DNA of 64,000 nt from Carnegiea gigantea (GCA_029747015.1 JAKOGI010000433.1:30001-94000), one strand, 5' to 3'; positions 45,507 to 57,800 are shown, numbered from the stretch's first letter. Program-made: numbers and translations. The notes: generated by a model from the sequence alone, not told the origin.

Positions 45507-47879
45507 GTGAGTAACAATTTATTTTTTAATTTGTTAGAAAATATTGTTATGTGTTTGTTGATATGTGAAATGTTCTAATGATTAGATGTTTTTAATATAG
45601 TAGCTATGAAATTATATGTCATATGTTCAAATGTGTTTGTAGAATATTTTTAGTCATGTTAATGAAATTAAACAAATTGTAAGATAAGAATTAAATCGTG
45701 TGTACGAATTTAATTTGTAAATTGTTTGAAAATATATGTCATGAATAAGAATTTAATTTGATTATATGTTGTGAATTTTTTAGTCATATTCATTAAATTA
45801 TGAGTAGGAATTTAATTTGATTATACATTGTGAATATATGTTATTAACTTAGCAATATGATTATATATTTTAGGAAACATTTTGAGAATAAGGGTTTTAA
45901 ATATTGCATGATAATACAATTACATAAATATTTTTAAGTATGTTAATGAAGTTAGGCTTATTAAATTGGTGGTTGTGAAAATGAATATATTTGTAGAATA
46001 TGTGAGAAATAATTATGAGAATATGTTTGTAAATGTAGTTGGTAGAATAGTTGTTAAAATGCATATAGTCGGTAGAATATGTTATGAAATTATGAAAAAA
46101 AATATGTGTTTTGAAAAACATTATGAGAATATGGTTGATAAAATGGCATGATTAAAATTAATTTTGAGGCATGCTGGAGACAAATTGTGATTTTTTTCAT
46201 CCATAGTGAATATTTTGAGGTGTGTTGGAGAAACTATGCATATTGTGATGTAACTTATTCAAATGAATATAGTAGGAATATGTAAATCACTATAACAAGT
46301 AAAGTGGATGTGTTAGTTCACAAAATGAATGTTTTCCTTTTTTTAAGTTTATGTTACTAAAATGAATATGTTAATGACTATGATAATTAAGGAGGTATGT
46401 GGTAACATAGCTGTTTGAGGAAAAAAGAGCTGTTTGGGGAGACTTTAACTATTTTGACTAAGTCAAATAGTTAAAGAGGTGTTTGATAAACAGCTGTTTG
46501 AAAGAGCTGTTTTGCCCCAAACAGCTCTTTTTCAAAACAGCTATTTCTATTAGCCTTTTGAAAATAGCTGTTTATAGAAATTACAGTATTGCCCAAAAGT
46601 TTAACAAAATTACATGCATGTTATTAATAAACTTTATTGTTAGTTTCTTACTTTGCCTAAATCTTAGACAACTTTTACCTCTAATTTGTTCTACTTCACC
46701 TCCCCACCTTCATCTCCACCCTCCCTATTGTCATTAATAAACCCTATTCCTAGTTTTCTTTTGGGTTGATGAAGATTAAATTATTTGAAATCCATACATA
46801 TTTTAATTCATGACAAAAATGTAGATGCAAGTTCATATTAATTGTAATTCATAAAAAAATAAGCATCTCTAAAAATAACATATGTTATAATTATGCTGTA
46901 GGCATTATATAAGTAAGTAAACATTGAAAACAAAAGAAAATAAGTAATGAACACAAGTTATTTAAATTAATAAAAAAATAAAGTTCTAAGGACGAAGGTA
47001 ATTTGTACATATGATATATATTAATTTTTTTAAAAACAAAATAAGATGATTAATAGATAAAACTTATTCAATTGAAAAGTATTTTAGAGAAAGGGCATCA
47101 ATGGAATTTTACCAAATATATTTCTAAAAACAGCTAATTTTACCAAACACTTTTTCTAGAAATAGCTAATTTAAATAGCTAATTTAAACAGCTAATCCAA
47201 ACAGCTAACAGCTAACAGCTAATACAAATAGCTAACAGCTAACAGCTAACAGCTAATTACCAAACATGGCCTAAGATGAACAAGTTACTTGATGAAATGA
47301 ATGTTTCCTTTTTTTAGTGCATGTTATTAAAATGAATGTGTCAATGACTGTGATAATTACAATGAATGTGTTGCCTCATAAAATGAATGTTTTTTTACTG
47401 TATGTTACTAAAAATGAGCATGTTAATGACTATGATAATTAAAATAAATATGTTATTTTTTTAAAATGAGTAATTTGTTTTTTTAGCACATCTTACAAAA
47501 ATGAATATGTTGCCAATTACAATGAAAGTAGGCATTTTAGCATGTTAAATTGAATATGTTAATGGGAATGTTACTTATTAAAATGAATGGAACATGATGA
47601 TGTGGTTAAATGGTTAGTAAGATTTTTGTAACTAAAATGAATGCTATTTGATTCATGAAGTTTAATTTGAATGCGATTATATGTGATTATGTTAATATGA
47701 TTATATGTGACATGAGTATGCACATGGTTAAATGAATGTATTAATTTGAGTACGATCATATGATTGTATGATTGTATGAAACACTATGCATCTAAAAATA
47801 TTTGTGCACTTGGTAATGCCATTACCTTCAATTAATAGAAGTGATTAATATATTAATACGATTAATTATTAATTTATAG
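45507..47879 (+). other. 5'UTR intron of Harbinger element 2
   Basis: Donor GTGAGT (45507) and acceptor TTATAG (47874-47879) bound a 2.37-kb AT-rich intron with repeated AAAATGAATATGTT-type words. It contains the MITE at about 46392-47271. Harbinger element 1 has a comparable intron. Confidence 0.55.
46392..47271. mobile_element. MITE nested in Harbinger 2 intron, AGCTGTT-rich ends
   Basis: The left end GAGGTATGTGGTAACATAGC and the complement of the right end, GGCCATGTTTGGTAATTAGC, align as imperfect inverted repeats, and TAAG flanks both sides (46388-46391 and 47272-47275). Both subterminal zones are arrays of AGCTGTT or its complement: single units with spacers at 46408-46575 and dense CTAACAGCTAA runs at 47145-47255. 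No ORF. Superfamily not assigned. Confidence 0.7.
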
Positions 47880-47899
47880 GTGGTAATTTCACCTGAAAT

Positions 47900-49147
47900 A
47901 TGGGTCCTAACACTCCCCCGACCTTTATGAGCTTGCTTGAGGGTAACGATTCATCCCAAGTTAGGGGAAATAGTGCTACCCCAATTCTCGCTCACAATCC
48001 CCATGTGTCTTACCCCCCATATCCACTACAAAACTACCACCATAATTTGTATCATTCATATTACCTACCCCAACTTAGCTCGAGGATTCCGAGTGGTTCA
48101 AGTCAAAATCCTCGACCATATCCTCCACCATAGTACCCCCCGACACATAATGAATCTTTCAATGTGCATGGTACTGAATACCCATAATTACTGTTCCCTG
48201 CCACCTCCTCATCTAAATTACCTTTCTGCAGGAAGCAACTCTACCCTCTCAGCCACGCGAATAAGATCAATGGTCGGGCTTGGGTAGTCTGAGATAAACA
48301 TTGAGGCAAGTACTGACGGGGCACGCGGAGGAAGTAACGGGGGTAATATTGGTGGTGCTCAAAAGTGGACAATTGCCGAAGATCAATGGCTAACACGGGC
48401 GTCGGTTAATATAGGCACAGATCGTATGGGCGGGGTTGATAAAAAAAAGGTCTAACTTCTGGAATAGGGTGGCCTCAAATTTTAACGAGCGCCGTCCACA
48501 AGGGGGCACTGTCATGTACTTCAAAGATATGTAATAGCCGATAACTTCGGTGCGCCCCAACAGTCAATAAATGGACATGTATTATGTTGGAAGTGGAACG
48601 TAGTAATCATAGTGGGTGGAATGATGCTAAGATTTTGCAGGAGGCCAACATATTGTACACCGAGCGTATGGGAAATAAGTTTAAGTTTAAGCATTAGTAT
48701 AAGATGGTCAAGGACCAACCGAAATGAAGGACAATATGTGACCCACCTAAGTCAGGGTCAGGATCATTCAAAAGGTCCAATCCTGACACAAAAGAGGCAG
48801 GAGATGAAAGTGCCGGTGGGAGTGAAAGACCCGAGGGCTGGAAAGCCGTGAAGAGAGGGCTGAAAGAAAAGGCTAACAATATCGTCATTGATCTAGTCAC
48901 AACTCAGCTGAAGGAATTGAAGAGTACCAACACTGATATGAACGAAATATTCAAAGATTTCATCATCACAGTAAAAGAAGAAAAAGCACAGAAGATGATG
49001 ATGAGGGAACAAAAGTTGAGGGCCCAGGAGGATAGAATAATGATGACGGACACCTCAACAATGACTCCTGAACAAGCAGCTTACTATGAGCAAAGGAGAG
49101 TAGAAACCATGCAAAGGAGATTAGGGCACTCATCATCAACTCAGTAA
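47900..49147 (+). pseudogene. PIF/Harbinger ORF1 (Myb/trihelix, NAM-associated), broken
   Basis: The start at 47900 gives MGPNTPPTFMSLLEGNDSSQ, then a Pro/Tyr/His/Asn-rich N-terminus ending in a stop (48131). In shifted frames follow WTIAEDQWLTRASVNIGTDR (about 48370-48430), the Myb-like helix start. Next are SNFWNRVASNFNERRPQGG, then KFKHWYKMVKDQPKW (central conserved block), DESAGGSERPEG and GLKEKANN. The last part, 48848-49147, is one open frame with a Lys/Glu-rich coiled coil and TSTMTPEQAAYYEQRR, matching the C-terminus of these proteins. About five frameshifts separate the pieces. Confidence 0.8.
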
Positions 49148-49382
49148 TATGTCTCTCGTCCCCCTTAATTATGTGGATTACAAGAACTACGTACCTCATC
49201 TTAGGTTGTAATAGCTTACTATATCATTTTTGTTTTCCATGCATTGTCTTGGACATGAGTTCGGTGTAATCATGTTATGATATGAACTTATGAAAATGGA
49301 CATGCCTATTATTGTTAAATAAAATGATTACTCTCCTGTATATTAACCTTTAATTATTATTATGTTGGGCATACCATTTGTA

Positions 49383-50750
49383 ATGGATACTTTTAATGTA
49401 GAAAAGCTACCCGTTGAGGAAGAATCATCATCCTCATCCTCCTCATCTTCATCAGATGATGATGTCATGATACTCGTCATAGGGCCTTACGTCCAACATT
49501 AACAACGAGTGCAACAACAAATGATGTTCCTTCTACAACTTATGCGAGCAGCAACAGAGCTGACGCCATCGACATGTACACCTTAGATGAAGCAGAGATG
49601 TATTAAGAGAGATAGAGAAGCTTCCTGCAACTGCTTATACAAAGACTACTTCGTTGAAGATTCATTGTGCAACGAATATTATTTTCGACGTAGATTCAGA
49701 ATCTGGAGGCACTTATTTCTCCGCATTGTGAAAGCACTCGGCAATCATTCAGAGTACTTTCAGGTAACGTACAATGCGGTTGGAAAGCATGAGTTGTCAC
49801 AATTAACCAAGTGTACCGCAGCCATGCGAATGCTTGCCTGTGGTGTAGCGGCTGATTGCATTGATGAGTACTTAAAGATTGGTGCGAGCACCACAATGGA
49901 TTAATGCCCAAAAAAGTTCACCTTAGGCATCGTTGAGGTTCTTGGTGAGGAGTACTTGAGAAAACCGAATCAAGCTGATGTTGATCGTTTATTGCAAGTT
50001 GCTAAAACCTGTGACTTTTCCGGTATGATAGGAAGCCTAGACTGCATGCATTGGGAGTGGAAGCATTGTCCAACGACTTGGAGGGTATCATTTCAAAAGC
50101 AAATTTACAAGGTGCCAACAATCATCCTTGAAGTTGTTGCATCATACGACCTTTGGATATGACATGCGTTTGTTGGGTTGCCTGGAAGTCTCAACGACTT
50201 CAAAATCCTTGACCGCTCATCGGTTTTCCAAGAGTTGTATGAGGATGGACTCCTAAATGTGAGTATGTCATCAATGAGCATGACTACAACATAGGATACT
50301 ATCTTTCGGATGAAATTTATCCAAAATGGGTAACATTTGTTAAAACTATCCCACTTCCTCAAGGGCCGAAGAAAAAACTCTTCGCGGAACATTAAGAGTC
50401 AGTGAGGAAAGACGTTGAGCAAGCCTTCGGTGTGTTATAAGCTCGATTTGCCATTGGATGTGGCCTCGCTCATATTATGGATCAAAGAGAAATTGGTATT
50501 ATTATGAGAGTATATGTAATACTCCATAACATGATTGTCGAGGATGAGCGGGACAACTACAAGCTTGCATTTGACCACGACGTTGTCGAGAAAACTGTCG
50601 CCGATTGTTAACCACGACCACCATCCATACTATGAGATGTACTTTCAACTATTCAGCGAAGTTCACAACTCCGACACGCATGCAGCTCTCCAAGTGAACT
50701 TGATTGAGGAAATATGAAAGCGAAATTCAAGTCGGCGGCAGAGAGAATAG
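49383..50750 (+). pseudogene. PIF/Harbinger transposase (HARBI1/ALP1-like DDE), broken
   Basis: The start at 49383 (MDTFNVEKLPVEEES, then a Ser/Asp run) is followed by a shifted frame with CIKRDREASCNCLYKDYF, FRRRFRIWRHLFLRIV, LTKCTAAMRMLACGVAADCI, GMIGSLDCMHWEWKHCPTTW (first catalytic Asp), ILEVVASYDLWI, HAFVGLPGSLNDFKILDRSS (second Asp), a YLSDEIYPKW-like piece, VRKDVEQAFGVL (catalytic Glu) and IMDQREIGIIMRVYVILHNM. It ends near NLIEEI-KRNSSRRQRE. The DDE triad codons survive. Stops include a Trp position changed to TGA (50160) and Gln positions changed to TAA (50393 and 50438), plus frameshifts near 49480-49590 and 50260. This copy is better preserved than the one at 7690-8965. Confidence 0.88.
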
Positions 50751-50754
50751 TTAA

Positions 50755-51310
50755 TTGATTTTCATATTGTAATTTTTTTTAAAAATTGTTCAACTTGTAA
50801 TTTTTCTCGTCCAATGTTAACCAATATATCTTTTTTATTTACAATCGAACTCTTGTAATTTCTAACTTCAAGCATGTGTGATTTTTTTCATTGAAACTTT
50901 TTTTTTTAAAAAAAAATTTATGACCCTCTAGTTAGTTGTGTTATCAAATTATTATGTGCACATCATTTTCCCCCAAAAAAATAAACCCAAACAACCAACC
51001 AAAAAAAAAAAAAAACCAATGTAATTATTAGTTGTGTTTATTGATTGTCATATTGTAATTTTTTAAAAATTGTTCACGTATTGTAATTTTTTTGGGTCTA
51101 ATGTTAACTAATGTATCTGTTTTTATTTATTATCGAACTCTTGTAATTTTTATATTCAAGCATATGTCAATTTTTTTTATTGAAACTCTTATGTTGTTTT
51201 AAAAAAAATTATGACCCTCTAATTAGCTGTGTTATCAAATTATTATGTCCAAATTATTTTTTTCAAAAATAATAAAGCCAAATAACCAACCAAAACAAAA
51301 ACAATAAAAA
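50755..51310 (+). repeat. Tandem duplication of about 280 bp in Harbinger 2 3' region
   Basis: Copy 1 (about 50755-51035) and copy 2 (about 51036-51310) share TTGTCATATTGTAATTTTTT-like starts, ATCGAACTCTTGTAATTT, TTATGACCCTCTA-TTAG and AACCAACCAAAA. Differences are mostly single bases and A/T run lengths. Confidence 0.85.
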
Positions 51311-51489
51311 TAATTAAATATGATTAGGTGTGGAGTCCATAGCTATTATTTTATCTGGTGAGCCAAAGTGGTGAATCTTTCATTAGAGAGAGTGATGATT
51401 ATGAGGTAAAAAATTAAAGAAAGAATTGATATGGCAGCAGTAGGCCTCCATTAATAAGCCAAAAAATTGGCTTACGATTGGAGGTAGTC

Positions 51490-51825
51490 TAATGAAATCA
51501 ACTAATTATTTTACTCAAAAAAAGCAGCCAATTATTTAATAAAAAGTTTTCTTTTTCTTTTTGGAATAAAGAAAAACCAAGGCCAGGTGGGAATTCGGAA
51601 AACGAGAGCACACGCGTGAGAAGACGGCGTGTGAATATGAACAACGAAAGGAATGAGAGCGTATCTTTGTGCTTTTAAAGCAGTGGACCTCTTTCTACCT
51701 GACGTCGTCTCGCATCCCCCCACCTCCCCGCGCTCGCCTTCTGGTAGCATAGCATAGCAGGCAGAGGCAGAGCAAGTCAAGGCGGATACTCACTGGGCAG
51801 CTCGTCAAAAAAAAGGGGAAATTTT
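51490..51825 (+). promoter_or_regulatory. Upstream region of the DUF620 gene
   Basis: These 336 bp separate the Harbinger 2 end from the start codon. CACGCGTG (51611-51618, CGCG/ABRE-like), a TATA-like TTTTAAAG (51673-51680) and TGACGTCG (51700-51707, bZIP-site-like) are visible, then a GC-richer leader. The core promoter therefore appears to lie between the transposon and the gene; motif function is inferred. Confidence 0.4.
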
Positions 51826-54800
51826 ATGAAAATGAGTCGACTTGCTCCATTATCAGAAGAGCCATCGAACGAGGAGGAAACCAAGAAGCTATCAAAGAGA
51901 AGCCATGCATGGAATAACTGGGTCAAAAACCTGTTTTTCCATAAGAAGTCTGATCTCAAGATCCTCTTAAGCGTTCTTGCTTGCCCTCTTTTCCCTATCT
52001 CTCTCCGCCCTCATCAGTCCATCCTCCAGGTTCACTCTTAATCTCCATTCAAAACCATTCAATTTCTCTTTCCCACGTCATGCTAAAGTCGGCTTATGTT
52101 TAAACAATTTCGCTTCGTGCTAAATTTCCCTGTTTTTGTGGGAGAAATTTCGTCTTGTGTTGCCCCCATTTTTACGGTTTTGAATTTATTATTTAACAGT
52201 AATTTGGTCTTTTGATGAGGTGCTTCACTTTTTCATTGAAATATTTAGACGTTTCGGTCATCAAAATCAAAAAGTCCAGAATTGACCTTTAAAATTGATG
52301 GTTTTCTTGCTAAGTATCCTTCCTTTGTCCATATTTTACTTTTGAAGACTCGAATGATCAATGTCTCAATTACACATTTACACTCCAGATTTTGTACACG
52401 GGACTTGGGTTCAAACTATGTATGTATACATGGGTATTTAGGTCTCCATATTACCCATTATTTTTTCTGAAAGCAAAAGAATTCTCTGTAATTTTGAAGG
52501 AATCTCAGCATTTCGCCTCCAATTTTCTGTTGGAAATCCTTGATTTCAAGGCATAATTTTGGTTGAATTAAAATGGGCAGGTATCATCCTCAGCACAGTA
52601 CATAATAGAGCACTTCAGGGCAGCAACAGGGTGCAAGAAATTGGAGGGAATGGTGGTGAAGAATTTGTTCGCGACAGGGAAAGTGAGCATGGCAATGTTA
52701 GAAGAACCGGGGTCGAGCGGTTCGGCTGCCGTAGTGGCGGCTGGAGCCACTCACAAGGGCTGCTTTGTGATGTGGGAAATGCTCCCTAATAAGTGGTCCA
52801 TTGAGCTGGTTGTTGGTGACCATAAAGTCCTTGCTGGTAGCGATGGCAATCTGGCGTGGCGCTACACCCCTTGGCTCGGCTCACACGCTGCCAAAGGCGC
52901 CGTTCGCCCTCTCCGTCGTGCACTTCAGGTTTGCACTTTCGTTTCAGACTTTTCAACTATGGCTTGTGGGTGTCAATCAGTTGACTGATAAGCTCATAAA
53001 CTTCATCAAATTTGTGTCTACATGACTTCTTGCAGCTGTTTTACTTTGAACAGGAAATTGAGAAAGGGGGGGGGGGAGGAGAAAAGCATCGCATCATTGC
53101 ATTAATTTGCACTTACTACGTGCCATCTCACTTTTTGTTTCATTTAATTTGTTTTTCCGCACTGTTTTTTCCCGTGGTATGGCTACATAGCACATACATC
53201 ATAATCTCAAGTTTTTTTTTTTAAAAAAAAACGAAACTAGTGATCCCACTATGACGATGTATAAGAGTGAAAATGCACAAGAGATGGTTTCAAAAGATGA
53301 ATTTCTGTTATTAAATATGCACAAAAGTTAGTAACTTTGCAACTAGGATCTGTTAAAACAAGTAATGGCGCTAGGTTGTTCGTGCATATGACTGCATTAG
53401 GGGAAGAATACCTTTATCATGGGCTACACTTTGACATTATGGGTTCTCAATGTCTAGTTCTCACGCCTACATGCTGCCATGTGCTTAGCACTTTTAGATC
53501 TGCCTTTTGGGATGCGTTTCTTTCTTTACCTTTTAATGTGTTTTTTTTTCCCGTGGGGGGGGGGGGGGGGGGGGGGGGGGGGGTGGGGGGAGGAGGGGAA
53601 TCAAGGCGGACATGAACATGATACCAAATCCGTTGCCATGCCAAACACTGGCATCGCTTATACTCCAAAAAGGTCCCACATATGTCATATGTCAAAAGGA
53701 GGCATCATTCCAAACTTGAAGCATGTGAGAAACTTCGGTTAGAGAAAACTAGCTAACTTATTCTGTGTTTGACTGTGAGAAACCTAATTTTGTCCACTTT
53801 TGATTGCTTTAGGCACAAATGTTAACAACAGAGCAGATCCATATGATGACCCCAGCTTATCTTCAATGAGCAAAATTCACTAAATTAGTGTCGTATTGTG
53901 TGACATGTTAACTTAATCACCGTTACTGAGTTAACTGTCCAGGTCGTATTTGGTCACACCTTATGCAGTCCACGATGAAACTAATTTGGATTAATTCAGG
54001 CTTCCTCGTTGGGATCTCCATAGGCAAATTAGCCACAGCGGGAATACGGATAGCAAGAAGTTTGAGTATTTCCAATGATGTGATGATGGAAAGAAAGAGA
54101 GTGATCTTAATCATAGGATGTTTTTGTTAATTCAGAGTGTAGGACAATAAGGGCTAGGGAAGACATTGATCTTTTATGTGGTATCTAGTTAATTCCTTGC
54201 TGTCTGTGACATTGCCTTCTTACCTAACAGCTAAACTTGCCTTCTGGATCTTGTTACCGTTTGCCTTCTTATTGTTTTCTTTCGCTTCTCTGTTTCTTAC
54301 TTTACGCATTCTCTCTCTGGGTCTCCCTCCTTTTGTGTGCCCTGCTTGGTGTAAAAAACTTGGAAATGGTAACAAATGACCTCTGGCACAATAAATTTTG
54401 CATTTATTGGATGAAATAACACATTGATTGGGAAAAGTCAATGTGGTTGGCTAAATCTATTAGGTGCTACCCTACTAATAGGAATAAATTACTATGCATA
54501 TTTTGCATATGTCCATTATAAATGTTAAGTGTACAATCAATATTCTTATCATGTGATAGCTGGCAGTGTCCCATATTTTGCCACCACTTTATCTTCTGTC
54601 AATGGCCTTGTCATTTGCAAATAGAGAGGGTAAAATTGCATACATTTTGATTGCACCAGACCCTATCTTTATTAGAATTTGGGTCACTGGGAGTTGCTAC
54701 AACAAACTTGGGTTATTACTCATCAAGCGTTTTCGCGTCCTGTAATTTGACATAAGAAATACTGTGCAATTTTTTTTTAAAAAAAAACTCTTCTTGCAAT

Positions 54801-57800
54801 AGATGTCCTTAGTTTATGTACCAGCTATGGTTCTTCAATAATGAACTTTGCTGTCTGAGATTGTTATGGTTGTTCCTTGAAACCTGTTTGAGATAAAATT
54901 ATTAAAAATGAGAGAAGTGTTTTGGTTTGGAAGGGGGGTGGGTCTATGCCTTGAGTGATCATTTTCTTTTGATGCTCATAATTCAGCTGGTCCCCCCAGT
55001 TTTGAAGGGCAGCAGACATATAAACGTGAGGATGGCCCTAGCTGGATGATCACTAATCAAGCACATGACAGTCTTTTTCCAAATTTATATTTCTTGACTT
55101 TGTTGACCCTAAAGCATGCTGGATACATATGATCCTTTTCTTCACTTTTTGGAGCCCAAACCATACTGAATCCATATTATCCTGCGCTTGTTACTGTCAG
55201 TGGTCCTTTGATGAGTGTAGGTCCTCTAGGGTAAAGCCATGACCCCTATGGGCCAATTTCACTAAGAGTTAAGGGTGTATATACTCTGACTGTTGGTGTA
55301 GAAAATTCTGTTGGGGAGATCCAAGGAAGGAGCCCACTTCAACCAAGGTCCATGGCAACAAGTCCAAGTGAGGTTCCATCCTTAAACCAATTGGTAATAG
55401 GAGGAGTAGCGCACTTAACTTATATACCATGACCCTTCTTTTCAAACTCCCGATGTGGGACTTCTTTACTCATGTGTGATATTCCCAACAATCTCCCCCT
55501 CACACATGAGTCTCTTTCACACCACATCAACGCACAAGCTCCCCCTTGAGCGGAAGCTTTTAACAAGGTTTCAATCCATCATGAAGAGCTTATCCACGCC
55601 ATCGAGCCACGCTGCAGCACACGTATTACCGCTCGATCAACACCTACGTGTCACTTCACCAAGCTCATCCATAGGGTCCACCATGCCACACCTTTGTCGC
55701 CTAACCGAACGCACCATCGGCTCTGATACCACTTCTTGGGGAGATCCAAGGAAGGAGCCCACTTCAACCAAGGTTCATGGTAACAAGTTCAAGTGAGATT
55801 CCATCCTAAAACCAATTGGTAATAGGAGGAGTAGCCCACTTAACTTATATACCATGACCCTTCTTTTCAAACAAACGATGTGGGACTTCTTTACTCATGT
55901 GTGATGTTCCCAACAAATTCTAATGTTGTATCAAACAAGTCTATGCAAAAGGTTTACACATATACCCATAAAAGGCTATATCTGCTCAAACATTTTCACA
56001 AAACTAAAACAAACATCCTTTGTCAAAATTTGTCAGTCTACCTCTAGGGATCTCTAATGTATGAGTCTTATAATAGGGAAAATTAGCACTAGGCCTTATA
56101 TTGATATGACGTGTCTTTGTCTGGTTTTTATTGCAATTTTTATGGTGTGTGTGCTCCAACTTGTATATAAGTTCACATAGATTACTGAAATCAAAGGGGT
56201 CTCCGAGTACTGAATCAAGAAGTATTTTTAGTTAGTAATATGGGAATCAGGCCAAGGAATAAAGATGATGGTATCTTACAGAACTACAGAAGATATTTGT
56301 GTCAGTTCAGTTATGAATCGAATCTATGAGTACCTCTAAAATTTCCAAGATCTGAGCTGTCCCCACAATGAAAACGCCCACGCAGATCACTGAGATTGCT
56401 GTCAGGGACCAGTTGTAACATGAGAATAAAGAGAATTAGTTGCCTAAGAATATCCTGATCGTATGATTATAATATGCAAATGCATCTTTTAAGGCACTTT
56501 GTTATTCTACTTTTTTTGTATTTCTACAATTTGAGCCCTTGCCCTCTGACCTAACAAAACCCTTCAAAATTCAGCAGTTGGTGATGGTTCTTGGCATAGA
56601 TTCTCTGTTTTTATTTTTATTATTTTTTTTTTGTGGTTAGGAAATTCAAATTTAATATTAGCATAAAATGTCCTTGGCATTATTTTATTACATACCTTTT
56701 AGTCATGTTCCGTTTACTTGGTTAGGATTGTCCTGTTCGACTGCTGAAGCACCTGTAAGACTTGTATTCATATATTTTCAAGGGTTTTGATATCATTGAT
56801 TTGATTTTGGATGCCAAAAGTCATCATTGAAAGTATGCATAAGAGCTGGCATGGTGTTTCATTTGAGAGTTGAAAAGATGGTGAGAATTGACTTTGCTTA
56901 TTGGGCCATATTGAGAGGATTAGACTTGTCAAATTGTCATTTGGATTCTGTTAATTATTGAGAAATTGTTTGCAACACGAGCAAATATCAGGGTTGTATC
57001 AGGTCTAGATTGAGTCATTTGGTTTTCCGATTTTCTTTTGGGGGGTGGGGGGGGGGGGGGTGTGCTTTTCCCCTATCTATATTTCTCAAGAATGTAATCA
57101 GTCTTCATTGGTCAAAACTAGGTTAAGTCTATTTAGATTAGGCAAATCTAGTTTCAAATCAGAATCTGTTTTGGTTGTTATGGGTTGTTCGCGTCAGTTA
57201 ATTGGGATAGACAGATTCCAACTATGTAGAGCACTTGCAATCTCTATTGCTTTTTTTCATTCCTCATTTGTTTGGATGTGATGTGGTCTTACATGCTTTC
57301 TCTAACCTCATCTCTAGGGGATAGATCCCATGGCTATATCAGAAGCATTTTCAGTAGCTCAATACATGGGAGAGAAGGAGATAATGGGCATCAATTGTTT
57401 CATGCTGAAGCTCTCAGCTGATCATGCGGACCTTGCTGATCGGAGTGACAACACAGCTGAGACGATCAAGCATGTAACCTTTGGCTACTTCAGCCAAAAG
57501 TGTGGACTTCTAATCTACTTAGAGGATTCCTACTTAACCAGGATTCAGTCACCAGGGGCATGCCCCCACTACTGGGAGACCACCATGGGATCAAAGATTG
57601 AGGACTACTGCATGGTGGAGGGCGTGATGATCGCACACTCTGGTCAAACCCATGCCATAATCACCCGGTTGGGGGATGATCCCAAGTCAGGCCCCACAGT
57701 CATACGCATGGAGGAGGCATGGGTCATTGATGATGTGGCCTTCAATGTGCCTGGTTTGTCCATGGACTGCTTTATCCCCCCTCAAGAAGTCAAGAGCAAT

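Larger units (their letters stand above)
44903..51489 (+). mobile_element. PIF/Harbinger element 2 (two-gene, nearly full length)
   Basis: Ends AAGCGTCCCCAGTGG (44903) and, as complement of the right end, GACTACCTCCAATCG (51489) each agree at 11 of 15 positions with the family motif GAGCATCTCCAATGG and are flanked by TAA (44900-44902 and 51490-51492), the expected 3-bp target. Inside are a GC-rich subterminal zone with CGAGCCG words and a palindromic AACGACGTCGTTTC (about 45065-45082), a TATA box (45238), a 5'UTR intron (45507-47879) holding a nested MITE, ORF1 (47900-49147), the transposase (49383-50750) and a duplicated 3' region (50755-51310). Length is 6587 bp, of which about 880 bp is the nested MITE. 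Both ORFs are broken, so it cannot move on its own. Confidence 0.85.
52929..57317 (+). other. Intron 2 of the DUF620 gene
   Basis: It is bounded by CAG/GTTTGC at the donor and CTCTAG/GGG at the acceptor. It contains a 29-base G run (53555-53583), a complete TRIM (55309-55915) and a second G-rich run (57039-57060) about 260 bp before the acceptor. No other gene is recognised inside. It is far longer than intron 1 (551 bp). Confidence 0.85.

Noticed and set aside
53337..53742. Open frames through the poly(G) tract with Gly or Pro runs
   Set aside because: They depend on the G run inside intron 2 of the DUF620 gene and have no conserved sequence.
55719..55731. Initiator-Met tRNA gene
   Set aside because: Only 13 bases match the tRNA 3' end; there is no cloverleaf. 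It is a primer-binding site.
55309..55915. Cassandra-type TRIM with 5S rRNA in the LTR
   Set aside because: No 5S internal promoter words such as the A box and C box of 5S rRNA were seen in the LTRs.
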